The notes under the pieces were generated by a model. That model saw nothing but the letters and a program-made list of their open reading frames with translations. It was not told the origin of the DNA and did no database searches. Positions 48,652-58,487 of a DNA stretch of 64,000 nt are shown here, piece after piece. This DNA is from Lactobacillus sp. ESL0677. Lineage in GTDB: Bacteria > Bacillota > Bacilli > Lactobacillales > Lactobacillaceae. The translations under genes were made by a program, and so were the position numbers. The first letter of the stretch is position 1, and every line of letters begins with the position of its first letter. The stretch is from positions 1,488,001-1,552,000 of the forward strand of contig NZ_CP113946.1 of assembly GCF_029392875.1 (NCBI RefSeq), given 5' to 3'.

Positions 48652-49531
48652 TCTTACCTGCCTTCATCCGGAAAATCTCGTCCAAGCTAAGTGCTTCTTG
48701 ACTGAACTGCTCAATATATTGTCCTTGTGTTAGCTGAATAAAAATTTGCTTACCGGCTTCTGGCGTTGTCAGTTTAAGTAAATAATGTTGCGGCGACAAC
48801 TTTCTCACACTTTTCACACCAGTAAGCTCAGCTAATTGCTGCTCAGTCCAATCTGTCGTCACAAACAAATTAATTTTACCGAACTGATTGCGCACCTCAT
48901 TAACGTTGCCACGCAGCACTATCTCCCCTAGGTTGAGCATCACAAGCTGGTCACAGACTTCTTCGACATTAGCCATATTATGACTAGAAAAAATAATCGC
49001 GGCGCCATTTTCTTTTGCCGATAAGATTGCTTGCTTGAGCAATCCCGCATTTACCGGATCAAGACCGCTGAAAGGTTCATCAAGAATAATTAGTTTAGGC
49101 TGATGAATCAAGGTACAAATTAGCTGCACTTTCTGCTGATTACCCTTAGATAGCAGCTTAATCTTGGTCTTACGATCACCTTTAACTTCAAAGCGCTTGA
49201 GCCAATCATCAATTAAGCTCGAGCTAGCATTAAAGTCCTTCAATTTTGCCAGATACTTAATTTGCCGCTCAATTGTCAAATTAGGTAGCAGACTTCTTTC
49301 TTCTGGCAAGTAACCGATTTGATCAAAAGCTGATTCAGTAATCATCTGGTCCTGCCAAGTGATATTGCCTTCATAAGAAAATAAATTTAAGATACTGTGA
49401 AATAGTGTTGACTTTCCCGCACCGTTTTGCCCGATTAAGCCCAGAATTTGCCCTGGCTCAACAGTAAAAGAAACATCTTTCAGCGCGGCCAGTTCACCGA
49501 AATTTTTACTAACATGGTCAATTTTTAACAT
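48641..49531 (-). CDS. ABC transporter ATP-binding protein (NatA-like)
   Basis: A 296-residue ATPase. Walker A is G-Q-N-G-A-G-K-S-T, the signature L-L-S-K-G-N-Q-Q-K, and Walker B L-I-I-L-D-E-P-F-S-G-L-D-P. The S-K-G-N-Q-Q-K signature and a C-terminal extension of about 80 residues are typical of NatA/YhaQ exporters. AGGAG precedes the ATG at 49531. Confidence 0.92.
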   Translation of the reverse strand: MLKIDHVSKNFGELAALKDVSFTVEPGQILGLIGQNGAGKSTLFHSILNLFSYEGNITWQDQMITESAFDQIGYLPEERSLLPNLTIERQIKYLAKLKDFNASSSLIDDWLKRFEVKGDRKTKIKLLSKGNQQKVQLICTLIHQPKLIILDEPFSGLDPVNAGLLKQAILSAKENGAAIIFSSHNMANVEEVCDQLVMLNLGEIVLRGNVNEVRNQFGKINLFVTTDWTEQQLAELTGVKSVRKLSPQHYLLKLTTPEAGKQIFIQLTQGQYIEQFSQEALSLDEIFRMKAGKNDE

Positions 49532-49607
49532 ATTATCTCCTTTCATGACTTATATCAAAATTATATAAAAGTTAATATGTAAATACTAGGCTATTTTTGC
49601 TAATATC

Positions 49608-50216
49608 TTAATATTTATGATGGCGATATAACCAAGCTCCTACTAAAAATCCGGTGCCTAATCCTACCGACATGACAACGCCTCTAACTTGGCCAATAAT
49701 TAGGCTCAACCCGATTGTTAGCCCAATTACCAATATGACTTCCACGTATTTTCCTTTATTGCTTGTCAAAAATTTCTGCCAGCCATATTCCAAGCCTAAA
49801 GATTGTGATTGATCAAAGCTATTTACGTCCATCAAGGCTGAGCACAGCGTCAGGTCGCTAATCCAGAATAAAATCATTGCTATAGTTGAAACATCATCTT
49901 TTGCAAGTACTGCACTTAAGCCAACAACTAACATTCCGATAACAGCAATCACCAGTTTTTTCTTAATTTGTTTCAGATTATTAACAACTTCACGCTTTTC
50001 CAGATTTTCGCGCATCCCAGAATCCTCTTTCAGCAGTTCATCAAGTGTAATCTGGTAATAATCGCTTAGCTTAATCAAGCTACCAATGTCGGGATAGGAT
50101 TTTTCATTCTCCCAATTTGAAAGTGTCTGTCTAGTGATGGCAAATTCTTGTGCTACTTGTTCCTGCGTTAAATTTTTAGCGAGCCGCGCTTGCCTTAGAT
50201 GTTCACCGAACCTCAT
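49608..50216 (-). CDS. XRE-type HTH regulator with membrane domain
   Basis: A 202-residue protein. Residues 1-65 are a Cro/C1 helix-turn-helix (R-L-A-K-N-L-T-Q-E-Q-V-A, then T-R-Q-T-L-S-N-W-E-N). A charged linker is followed by about four membrane segments (from residue 95), so the DNA-binding domain is tethered to the membrane. GGAGGAG precedes the ATG at 50216. It sits 76 bp before the ABC exporter genes on the same strand and probably senses the exported or membrane-damaging agent. Confidence 0.88.
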   Translation of the reverse strand: MRFGEHLRQARLAKNLTQEQVAQEFAITRQTLSNWENEKSYPDIGSLIKLSDYYQITLDELLKEDSGMRENLEKREVVNNLKQIKKKLVIAVIGMLVVGLSAVLAKDDVSTIAMILFWISDLTLCSALMDVNSFDQSQSLGLEYGWQKFLTSNKGKYVEVILVIGLTIGLSLIIGQVRGVVMSVGLGTGFLVGAWLYRHHKY

Positions 50217-50319
50217 TATTTGCTCCTCCATTACACCATTAATTTTGCTTAATTTTTGATGAAAGTTCAAGCAAAGATTCTTTGCATGCTGATTTATCAA
50301 GGTTTTTGCCAATTAAAAA

Positions 50320-50343
50320 AGGTCCTATTATTTAATAGAACCT
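50320..50343 (-). terminator. Terminator after the SLAP surface gene
   Basis: AGGTCCTATT (50320-50329) pairs with AATAGAACCT (50334-50343), with one G-T pair; the minus strand then has six T. Confidence 0.8.
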
Positions 50344-50393
50344 GAATATAAAATCTATTTTGCAATCGTTAAGATAGTAATTAAAATTATACA

Positions 50394-51683
50394 TTAATTT
50401 TCATTATAATAGTTAATCCACTCACTACTATTTCCTGCAACTTCAATAAAAATTAAGCCAACAGAGGAGCGCTCTCCTTTAAAATTATACCTTAATCCAA
50501 CAGAAGCAAAAGAATAATTGTCTTTATATCCTTTTATAATTTTTTGGCCTTCAGTACTTTCTACTAGTCCATCAAACATTTGTTGTGCAACGTGTTCTGG
50601 TTGACGATCCTTAATATTAAATGAAATAGGAACAGTAACCTCATTTGCATTGTAATACGTAGGTTCAACAAAACCTCTTGTTCTAGACATTCCGTGTTTA
50701 TTGAGCTCTGGTAAATAACCAGCTAAATTATCAGTATCTTCAGAGTCAACAGCATATTGGCAATCATATAAACCGTTAGGAGAAGATACTGCATTATTTA
50801 CAAAATTATCCAACTCTTTATTTACTTTGTAAGCTTTATACCCAGCCTGTTCCCGATAATCTTGAATTTTTTGCCATAGATAACTCTTAATTTGACCCAA
50901 TTCAGTATTATTAAAGTAAACTGCATAACCTAACTTATCGTTGCTATTTGATAACAAATAATTAATCTGATCTTGCGTTGGTTTATCTCCACCAATTCCA
51001 TTTTCGAAATCGTTAGTAAAACTAGTGTTATTACTATTTGTCACACCATTGGTATTACCGTTATCAATTTCATTTTTGAAATTATTATTACTATCTATCA
51101 CACTATTGGTATTGCCATTATCAATATCACTAACTAAAATATAGTGATTACCATCAATCAAATAATACTTCTTATCATTAATCATCTTAGTGCCATAGGT
51201 CATTTCCTTTAGCCCCTTTTTCAAAGTAATACCTGTTGACTTGCCTTTGCTGTCATAAACAGACGTTGGTTTATTGACAGTTACATAAAAGTTCTTTGTA
51301 GTTGATGCTGTAACACTAGAGCTAGTATTAAATGAAGAACTAGTATTAACTGGCGTTGGATTGCTTACTGTTATTATCTTGGCTTTTTTAGCTGTTGTCG
51401 CCTTGATATAGCGTCCTTTGCTAAGGCGGTAATACTTTCTACCATGAATGGTTACTTTGGCGTAGGCGGTGTAATAATGGCCCTTTTTCAAGACCTTCTT
51501 ATCCTTGCGCTTACCACGCTTAGTGTAGACTTTAGCGTTCTTCTTGAGTTGAATTTTGAAAGTCTTAGCCTTTTTGGCAGCCTGCACCATTTGCGGCTGA
51601 ATGTTACCATCATTAACAACTGCAACTGTACCAACACTTAATAAAGCTGCTGATGCTAAACTAATTAATACTCGCTTTTTCAC
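50394..51683 (-). CDS. SLAP-repeat surface protein with CAP-like C-terminal domain
   Basis: A 429-residue exported protein. The signal peptide ends near V-Q-A-A-K (about 36). Two SLAP-like repeats follow (about 40-98 and 128-188), then an Asn/Thr/Ser linker with a repeated D-N-G-N-T-N unit, and a C-terminal domain (about 240-429) whose first helix I-K-S-Y-L-W-Q-K-I-Q-D-Y-R-E-Q-A-G resembles CAP domains; that last assignment is weak. Start is GTG, with AGAGGT about 9 nt upstream. It begins only 15 bp after the toxin stop, so it may be read from the toxin-antitoxin promoter. A decayed paralogue lies at 52.5-53.7 kb. Confidence 0.82.
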   Translation of the reverse strand: MKKRVLISLASAALLSVGTVAVVNDGNIQPQMVQAAKKAKTFKIQLKKNAKVYTKRGKRKDKKVLKKGHYYTAYAKVTIHGRKYYRLSKGRYIKATTAKKAKIITVSNPTPVNTSSSFNTSSSVTASTTKNFYVTVNKPTSVYDSKGKSTGITLKKGLKEMTYGTKMINDKKYYLIDGNHYILVSDIDNGNTNSVIDSNNNFKNEIDNGNTNGVTNSNNTSFTNDFENGIGGDKPTQDQINYLLSNSNDKLGYAVYFNNTELGQIKSYLWQKIQDYREQAGYKAYKVNKELDNFVNNAVSSPNGLYDCQYAVDSEDTDNLAGYLPELNKHGMSRTRGFVEPTYYNANEVTVPISFNIKDRQPEHVAQQMFDGLVESTEGQKIIKGYKDNYSFASVGLRYNFKGERSSVGLIFIEVAGNSSEWINYYNEN

Positions 51684-51698
51684 AGATAATACCTCTAA

Positions 51699-51977
51699 TC
51701 ACTTTTTGTAAACATCGTTACGTTTAGCAACTTTTATAACCAAAACAATAAATTCCTGATCATGAATTTCAGCTAATATTCGATATTTACCTACTCTATA
51801 TCTCCAATATGTCTGTAGATTACCTTCTAAAGCTTTACCCTGAAGCCTTGGATCACTTGTACCCTGAATATGTTCTTCAAGCCATTTTGCAATTCTCTTC
51901 TGTACAGACTTATCTAATTTTCTAAACTTATTAAAACCACGTTTAGAAAAAGTCCACGAAAACTTATTTGTCTTCAT
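51699..51977 (-). CDS. RelE/ParE-family toxin
   Basis: A 92-residue RelE-fold protein, an mRNA interferase or gyrase-poison type. It has F-S-K-R-G-F-N-K-F-R-K-L-D, L-x-G-x-L-x-x-x-W-R-Y-R-V-G-K-Y-R-I-L-A and a C-terminal V-A-K-R-N-D-V-Y. Overlaps the antitoxin end by 14 bp; ATG at 51977. Confidence 0.9.
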   Translation of the reverse strand: MKTNKFSWTFSKRGFNKFRKLDKSVQKRIAKWLEEHIQGTSDPRLQGKALEGNLQTYWRYRVGKYRILAEIHDQEFIVLVIKVAKRNDVYKK

Positions 51978-52188
51978 CGCCAAAAACTTCTTTCATCACT
52001 TCTTCTCGTGATACCGTTTCTGTCATGTTCTGGGCTTCCTTAACGCACTCGGCATAATCTTCTTGATCTTCTATTTTTTCAATAATAGCATCTCTCATAT
52101 ATGCCGTAACATTCAATCCTGAAAAATCTGCCGCCTCTTTAATTTTATTGTACACATTTTCTGGAAAACGTATTGATGTAACTGTCAT
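51964..52188 (-). CDS. RelB/RHH-type antitoxin
   Basis: A 74-residue antitoxin. The N-terminal ribbon-helix-helix reads T-V-T-S-I-R-F-P-E-N-V-Y-N-K-I-K-E-A-A, and the acidic C-terminus would wrap the toxin. AAGGAGGG 8 nt before the ATG at 52188. Likely represses its own promoter just upstream. Confidence 0.88.
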   Translation of the reverse strand: MTVTSIRFPENVYNKIKEAADFSGLNVTAYMRDAIIEKIEDQEDYAECVKEAQNMTETVSREEVMKEVFGDEDK

Positions 52189-52333
52189 TAGCAATTCCCT
52201 CCTTGTTTATATTATAACTCATATTAGACTTCAAATGAAGTCTAATTAATAAAATAAACAGTATAAATTACTTAGTCTTAACTTTAGAAGGAATTTGAAA
52301 ACTTACAACAAACGCTTTAGATTAAGTTCAAAA

Positions 52334-52461
52334 CTATTTCGTAATCTTAAAAATCTTATTCAGCTTTTCTTTAAAGCCATCATTTTTCTTGTACAAGTAG
52401 GTAATTATTCCACCAGCACCGACCAAAAGAACAGCTACAATCCAACCGGCATACTTAAACT
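52334..52461 (-). pseudogene. Remnant: C-terminal membrane anchor of a lost gene
   Basis: On the minus strand an open frame of about 40 codons, ending TAG at 52334, encodes a membrane segment (K-Y-A-G-W-I-V-A-V-L-L-V-G-A-G-G-I-I) followed by a basic tail (Y-L-Y-K-K-N-D, ...I-T-K). It has no start codon or ribosome-binding site and an upstream in-frame TGA. It looks like the 3' end of a deleted membrane or surface-protein gene. It occupies most of the 333-bp gap 52189-52521. Confidence 0.5.
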
Positions 52462-52471
52462 CTCAAATCAA

Positions 52472-52500
52472 AAAAGCATTGCAATATATGCAATGCTTTT
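52472..52500. terminator. Terminator after the SLAP pseudogene
   Basis: AAAAGCATTGCA (52472-52483) pairs perfectly with 52489-52500 around ATATA. Confidence 0.87.
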
Positions 52501-52521
52501 TATATTACTTATTTTCAATTT

Positions 52522-53727
52522 TTAATTTACATTATAAAAGCTTTCCCATTTTGAACTGCTACCAGAAACCTCGATAAAGACCACTCCTACACTAGTTTTC
52601 GGAGAAGTACCATGCCAATTATAATGTAATCCTATAGCAGCAAAAGCTAATTGATCATTATCACCCAAAATCATACTATTATAGTCTTTACTTTCTTTAA
52701 AACTATTAAAGATTTGTGTTGCAACATGTTCAGGATCTCTGTCTTTAAAATTAAATGAACTTGGTTGACTACTTCCAACTTCACCATGTCCATAATAATT
52801 TGGAATATCAAATGAATCAGAAATATCCATACCATTTTTAGACAGACTAGGCAAATACATTGCCAACTGATCAGCAGTTACAGCATTTAAATTGCTTTCA
52901 TATTTCCATAGATTAGTTTCTGTAGAAGTAACATTGCCTACAAAATCTTCTAACTCCGTATTAGTTTTATAAGCCGGAAGTCCTTTTTCAATTCTATAAT
53001 TTTGAATATCTTGCCACAAATATTTCTTAATTTTAGTTAATTCATTATCGCTAAAATAAACTGTATATCCTAGCTTATCATTATTAGCCAAAAGATAATC
53101 AATTTCTGCTTGCGTAGGTTTATCTCCACTTTCAGGACCATCAGTAGAATTAGGCTTATTATTAGAAATAGTACCAGTATTAACGTTACTAATATCCCTA
53201 ACTAAAATATAATGATTGCCACCAATCAAATAATACTTCTTGCCATTAATCTACTTGTGCCATAGACTACTTCCTTTAATCCTTTTTTCAAAGTAATACT
53301 TGTTGGATTACCTTTACTGTCGTACACAGTTGTCGGCTTAGTTACTGTTACAAAAAAATTCTTTGATGTTGAAGTATTAGTGCTAGAAGAAGAACCAGTG
53401 TTAATCGAAGTTGGATTACTTACCTCAACTATATTTGCCTTTTTAGCATTTACAGCCTTGATATAACGCCCTTTACTAAGGTGATAATACTTCTTACCGC
53501 GAATAGTTTTTTTACCATAGGCAGTAGACCCTTATTTAAAAGCTTCTTACCCTTACGTTTACCATGCTTAGTAAAAACTTTAGCGTTCTTTTTAAGCTTA
53601 ATCTTAAATGTTTTAGCTTTTTTGGCAGCCTATACAGTTTGTGGTGCTAAATTCTTCATTAGTAATTCCAACCGCACCAACACTTAGTAATGCTGCAGAT
53701 AAACCAATTATTATTCTCTTCTTCATA
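52522..53727 (-). pseudogene. Decayed SLAP-repeat surface protein
   Basis: Paralogue of the intact gene at 50.4-51.7 kb. The start (GGGGAG then ATG at 53727) and signal peptide (M-K-K-R-I-I-I-G-L-S-A-A-L-L-S-V-G-A) are intact. Four lesions follow: a frameshift near 53651-53657; a CAG-to-TAG nonsense codon at 53630-53632; a net loss of about 7 nt near 53527-53533; and a 1-nt loss near 53250-53256. The last 235 codons (52522-53229) remain open and align with the C-terminal domain of the intact gene. The SLAP region is readable only by switching frames. 53728-53905 upstream shows no other feature. Confidence 0.88.
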
Positions 53728-53905
53728 ATTTTTTCTCCCCACTTTCTCTAACATCATCTGTTAACAATGTTTCAGTAGATCCTTTTACCATTTTGATGAG
53801 CCTTTAACCTTACGCTTTTTAAAAAATTAAATATTTGCATACATCGGAATAATTTCTCTCAAAATATTATAACTCGATTAACCAAAAATTTATTCCAAAA
53901 AAATA

Positions 53906-53935
53906 ACACGATTCTGATAAATATCAAAATCGTGT
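53906..53935 (-). terminator. Terminator after the amino-acid permease gene
   Basis: ACACGATTCTGATA (53906-53919) pairs with TATCAAAATCGTGT (53922-53935), with one mismatch; the minus strand ends in a T run. Confidence 0.83.
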
Positions 53936-53955
53936 GTTAATAATATATAGAACAT

Positions 53956-55359
53956 TTATTCTGCGTTTTGCCATTCTCGCCGAGAAATCAAATACATCAA
54001 TAATGGCAAAATCACAAAGCCAAAGACAACTGCTAAAATTGCGTACCAGTTAATGCCAACTACTTGACCATTTACGATTATGCCAAATTGCACGCGCCAG
54101 TTATACTCGACTAACATAAATAGCACAATGATGACGGACAATACCGATGCCACCACATCGGTCAGCAAATTCTTATTTGCCGGCAAAATTTCACCTTTAT
54201 TATGACCACGATAAAATTGAATGACCGCAACTGGCACGACCGCAAATTCCAAGAATCTGACGATAGACCCCAAAGTGACTAAATTAGTCAAATCATACTG
54301 GAAGGCCATCGGAATCAAAGTCGTGATTGCTGCTGAGATAAAAAACGTTCTAATTGGAAAATTACGCTTAGTTCTCTTGGTCAAATGCGTTGATAGTTGG
54401 TGCTCACGTGCCATTGCCTCCAAAAATCGCGGTGCACTAAAGCTATAAGCAAAATTTATTCCTAGCATTGAGATTAGTGCCCCAGCCAACACAATGTTGT
54501 TCAACAATGGACTGGCAAAAATTGTTGCCAGTGCTACCACTTGATTCGTCTTCATTAAAGCATTTGGATTTAGCAGCATAGCCACTGCTAAAACGCCAAT
54601 GTAGATGAAAGCAATTAAAATTACGGCTAACGGAATTGCCCGTGGCAAATTTTTCTCGGGTTCTTCCATATCTTCAGCACCCGATGCCACGGCTTCAAAA
54701 CCCGAAAAAGCATATAGTGCCGAAACGACTGCCATCATAAAGGTGCTAATAGTTACCGTCGGAACGATAACTTTGCCACCCTCACGAATGCGATCAACTG
54801 CGCTCAAATCATAATTACCACCAGTAGTCATTAAGATAATCGCTCCAGCAACAATTAAAACTACTAATGATAAAGTCTTACAAACTGTTGATAAATTCAT
54901 AACGTACTTAGTGATCTGCTGACCAAATAAATTGATGATTAAATTCAATAACATTAATAACAATAAGCCAGCAGTAATCGACATAAAACGATTGGGATTG
55001 CCACCTAAAATTGCAATAATTGCCTTAACAATGCCAACCGAACTTGTGCACCACACGGCATCATTGGCAAAATAACAGGTAATACCAATATAAAAGCCAA
55101 ATTTATCACCAAATGCGGCTTTAGCATAAGCATAGGAGGAGCCGGATTTATTAACGTATTTAGATGCGGAGGCAAATGGCAATGCTAGTACAGCTGCAAA
55201 AACTGCAGCTAAAAGATAGACCAGCAGTGACTTACTCCCCACCTGTCTAACTATCGTACCAGGAGTTAAAAAGATTCCTGACCCGATAATTAAGTTAATT
55301 GTTAAAAAGACAATCGCAATAAATCCTAACTTATCGCTTATTTGTTTATGCTTGCTCAT
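53956..55359 (-). CDS. APC-family amino-acid permease
   Basis: A 467-residue transporter with about 12 membrane segments. The unwound helix-1 motif is G-S-G-I-F-L-T-P-G, and G-F-E-A-V-A-S-G-A-E-D-M appears in helix 6. Substrate not assignable. Ribosome-binding site weak (GGCGGGAT). It forms the right end of the accessory island, next to gltX. Confidence 0.9.
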   Translation of the reverse strand: MSKHKQISDKLGFIAIVFLTINLIIGSGIFLTPGTIVRQVGSKSLLVYLLAAVFAAVLALPFASASKYVNKSGSSYAYAKAAFGDKFGFYIGITCYFANDAVWCTSSVGIVKAIIAILGGNPNRFMSITAGLLLLMLLNLIINLFGQQITKYVMNLSTVCKTLSLVVLIVAGAIILMTTGGNYDLSAVDRIREGGKVIVPTVTISTFMMAVVSALYAFSGFEAVASGAEDMEEPEKNLPRAIPLAVILIAFIYIGVLAVAMLLNPNALMKTNQVVALATIFASPLLNNIVLAGALISMLGINFAYSFSAPRFLEAMAREHQLSTHLTKRTKRNFPIRTFFISAAITTLIPMAFQYDLTNLVTLGSIVRFLEFAVVPVAVIQFYRGHNKGEILPANKNLLTDVVASVLSVIIVLFMLVEYNWRVQFGIIVNGQVVGINWYAILAVVFGFVILPLLMYLISRREWQNAE

Positions 55360-55485
55360 TATCCCGCCCCATTTCTTGAGTATATTGTTAATATTATATT
55401 AGATTAATAAAATAATTGCTAGTTAAATATAATATTTTATCATCTTAATTTTGAGTTATATCTATTGCTTTCGAATTACAAAACA

Positions 55486-55520
55486 AAAAGCTGACCTACT
55501 TTAACAGTAAGTCAGCTTTT
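55486..55520 (-). terminator. Terminator after gltX
   Basis: AAAAGCTGAC (55486-55495) pairs with GTCAGCTTTT (55511-55520), extended by TACT/AGTA across one mismatch. Confidence 0.87.
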
Positions 55521-55534
55521 CATTTATTAATAAA

Positions 55535-57034
55535 TTAAAGACCATTTTCGCTCATTTGCTTTAAGGTCAAGTCAAGGTGTTCAACCACTCTTGCTTTACC
55601 CAAAAGTTCCATAGCTTCCCCTACTCCAGGGCCAACCATTGATCTAGTTGTAGCAATTCGAATTGGCATAAACAAGCGTCTGCCCTTAATTCCAGTTTCA
55701 CGTCGAGTTGCTTGAACGGCATTCATAATTTGTGGCGCCGTAAAGCGTGAAATCAAATTAATCTGCTTCTTAAATTCTTCAATTACAGGACGAGCTTCAT
55801 CCTTACGGATTTCATCAATTTCTTCATCGCTCAAATCCTTTGGTGCATCAAAGAAAATTTTAGCCAAGTCAACGATCTGCTTAGTATAAGACATTTGTAC
55901 TGAATAAATGTTAACTAATTGACGAACCCATTCCATCTTTTCTGGTGTCGGGTCTTGCTCAACTAAGCCAGCTTCTTGCAAGTTGTTCAATGACAAGTCT
56001 AGCAAGGTATCACGATCAGCCTTCTTGATGTACTGGTTGTTAATCCATTCCAACTTCTTTTGGTCAAAGGTAGCTGGGGACTTGGACAACCGTTCTGGAT
56101 CAAATTGCTTAATCAATTCAAGTTGATTAAAGATTTCGTTTTCACCACCCGGTGACCAGCCAAGCAAAGTAATGAAGTTAAACATCGCATCTGGTAAGTA
56201 ACCAAGGTCACGATATTGCTCAATAAATTGCAAGACTGATTCATCACGCTTAGATAATTTCTTACCCGTATCAGCACTGATAATTAAAGTCATATGACCA
56301 AACTTTGGTGGTTCCCAGCCAAGAGCTTGGTAAACAGCTAACTGCTTAGGTGTGTTTGAGATATGGTCATCCCCACGCAAAACATGCGTAATCTCCATCA
56401 AGTGGTCATCAATAACAACTGCAAAGTTGTAAGTTGGCATGCCATCGCGCTTTTGAATAACAAAATCGCCACCGATAGTGTCAGATTCAAAACTTAAATG
56501 GCCCTTAACAATATCGTCCCAAGCATAAGTAACCATTTCTGGAATATGAATCCGGACAACTGGCGTTAAGCCCTTAGCTTCAGCCTTTTCTTGTGCCTGC
56601 TTGATTTCATCAGCAGTCATACCTTCATATTCATAAGTGTAGTGCGGAGCAATTCCCATTGCTCGCTGCTCTTCACGTTGCTCTTCAAGCTCTTCTTCAG
56701 TCTTGTATGAGTAATATGCCTTACCTTCATCAATTAATTGCTTGATGTACTTGTTATAGATGTCTTTACGTTCAGATTGACGATACGGGCCAAAGTCGCC
56801 GCCCTTGTCTGGACCTTCATCCCAGTCAATACCTAACCAGTGCAGATTCTCCATCTGTGACTGTGAACCACCCTTAACGTTACGCTTCTGGTCTGTATCT
56901 TCGATTCTTAACACTAAAGTTCCCTTAGTGTGCCGCGCAAACAAGTAATTGAACAGCGCGGTCCGTGCGTTACCGATGTGCAAGTGTCCCGTTGGACTTG
57001 GGGCATATCTTACACGAATCTTTTGTTTAGCCAA
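55535..57034 (-). CDS. gltX: Glutamyl-tRNA synthetase
   Basis: A 499-residue class I synthetase. It has the [18 protein letters not shown] signature and K-L-S-K-R-D. In lactobacilli it usually also charges tRNA-Gln for amidation, but that cannot be told here. Follows radA by 76 bp. Confidence 0.98.
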   Translation of the reverse strand: MAKQKIRVRYAPSPTGHLHIGNARTALFNYLFARHTKGTLVLRIEDTDQKRNVKGGSQSQMENLHWLGIDWDEGPDKGGDFGPYRQSERKDIYNKYIKQLIDEGKAYYSYKTEEELEEQREEQRAMGIAPHYTYEYEGMTADEIKQAQEKAEAKGLTPVVRIHIPEMVTYAWDDIVKGHLSFESDTIGGDFVIQKRDGMPTYNFAVVIDDHLMEITHVLRGDDHISNTPKQLAVYQALGWEPPKFGHMTLIISADTGKKLSKRDESVLQFIEQYRDLGYLPDAMFNFITLLGWSPGGENEIFNQLELIKQFDPERLSKSPATFDQKKLEWINNQYIKKADRDTLLDLSLNNLQEAGLVEQDPTPEKMEWVRQLVNIYSVQMSYTKQIVDLAKIFFDAPKDLSDEEIDEIRKDEARPVIEEFKKQINLISRFTAPQIMNAVQATRRETGIKGRRLFMPIRIATTRSMVGPGVGEAMELLGKARVVEHLDLTLKQMSENGL

Positions 57035-57110
57035 AATTCATGCCTCTTTCAAAAATAGTAAATTCAAACAATTTTAGTTTACCCGTAATCAGCAAAAAGT
57101 TCAATATTTC

Positions 57111-58487
57111 CTAGCCTAAAACCAACTTTAATGCTTGCGGAATGCTAGAAACAGGAATTACTTCAATTCCTAAGTCCTTCAAGCTAGTCTGCATATTGTG
57201 CCGCGGAATAAAAATCCGCTTGAAGCCGACTTTGGCTGCTTCCTTAATTCGAACTTCAATTTTATTAACCCGGCGGACTTCGCCAGTCAGACCAACTTCA
57301 CCTACAAAACAGTCGGTTGGTAAAATTTCTTGATTCTTATAACTGGATGCAATTGCCATCACAACAGCTAGGTCAACTGCTGGCTCATTCAAACGAATAC
57401 CACCCGTTGCAGTCAGATAAACATCCTGATTTTGCAGCATTAAGTTGCCACGCTTTTCCAAAACCGCCAATAACAATGCGGCACGATTATAATCAATTCC
57501 CGATGTTGTTCTTTTGGCATAACCAAAGGCTGTCGGGGTTACCAACGCTTGAATTTCTGCTAATAATGGCCTTGTGCCTTCAAGCGAAACAACAATCGCC
57601 GACCCCGTGGATTTAGGCAACCGCTCATCTAAGAAAATTGCCGATGGATTAGTGACTTCTTGAAGGCCTTCATTGACCATCTCAAACATGCCAATTTCAT
57701 TAGCAGCACCAAAGCGATTTTTAACAGAATGCAAAATACGATAGGCATGATGCTCGTCGCCTTCAAAATACAGAACGGTATCAACCATATGTTCCAAAAT
57801 TTTGGGCCCAGCAATTGCCCCTTCTTTGGTTACATGGCCAATCACAAAGACTGTAATTGCATCCATCTTGGCAATTTTCATTAATTCACTAGTAACCTCG
57901 CGCACCTGCGAAGCTGACCCCGTCATCGAATCAAGGCTTGGCTCATTCATCGTTTGAATTGAATCAATGACTACAAAGTCAGGCTGCACGTCCGCAATTT
58001 GCTGGCGAATATCTTCCATGTCAGTTTCGGGAAACAGCAACATATCACTAGTGCCTAATCCCAAGCGATTAGCACGCAACTTAATCTGGTTAGCCGATTC
58101 TTCACCGGAAACATACAGTACCTTATGATCTTTGGCCAGATCACTCATAATCTGCAGCATTAGCGTTGACTTACCAATTCCGGGATCGCCGCCAATTAGA
58201 ACTAGTGATCCGGGAACAATGCCGCCGCCAAGCACCCGATTTAGTTCCTCGGATTTAGTCTGGATGCGTTCCTCTTTTTCTGCTTTAACACTATTAAGTC
58301 GTACCGGCTCATTAACCCCGGTTTTTTTAATCAACCTACTAGGGCTGGCCTTACTTGACCGTGCTACTACCTGTTCAGTTTCTTTTTCAAACTGGTTCCA
58401 CGCCCCACAATTGGGACAGCGTCCTAAGTAACTAGCCGAGATATAGCCGCACGACCGGCATTTATACTTAGTTTTGATTTTTGCCAT
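57111..58487 (-). CDS. radA: DNA repair protein RadA
   Basis: A 458-residue branch-migration helicase. C4 zinc motif C-R-S-C-G and C-P-N-C, Walker A G-D-P-G-I-G-K-S-T, K-N-R-F-G and a Lon-like C-terminal domain. ATG directly abuts the dut stop. Confidence 0.97.
   Translation of the reverse strand: MAKIKTKYKCRSCGYISASYLGRCPNCGAWNQFEKETEQVVARSSKASPSRLIKKTGVNEPVRLNSVKAEKEERIQTKSEELNRVLGGGIVPGSLVLIGGDPGIGKSTLMLQIMSDLAKDHKVLYVSGEESANQIKLRANRLGLGTSDMLLFPETDMEDIRQQIADVQPDFVVIDSIQTMNEPSLDSMTGSASQVREVTSELMKIAKMDAITVFVIGHVTKEGAIAGPKILEHMVDTVLYFEGDEHHAYRILHSVKNRFGAANEIGMFEMVNEGLQEVTNPSAIFLDERLPKSTGSAIVVSLEGTRPLLAEIQALVTPTAFGYAKRTTSGIDYNRAALLLAVLEKRGNLMLQNQDVYLTATGGIRLNEPAVDLAVVMAIASSYKNQEILPTDCFVGEVGLTGEVRRVNKIEVRIKEAAKVGFKRIFIPRHNMQTSLKDLGIEVIPVSSIPQALKLVLG

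Noticed and set aside
52295-52525. 76-codon plus-strand ORF
   Set aside because: It spans a terminator hairpin and is antisense to the membrane-anchor remnant; composition is unlike a real protein.
45392-55534. Prophage or insertion sequence origin of the island
   Set aside because: No integrase, transposase, terminal repeats or phage genes were found.
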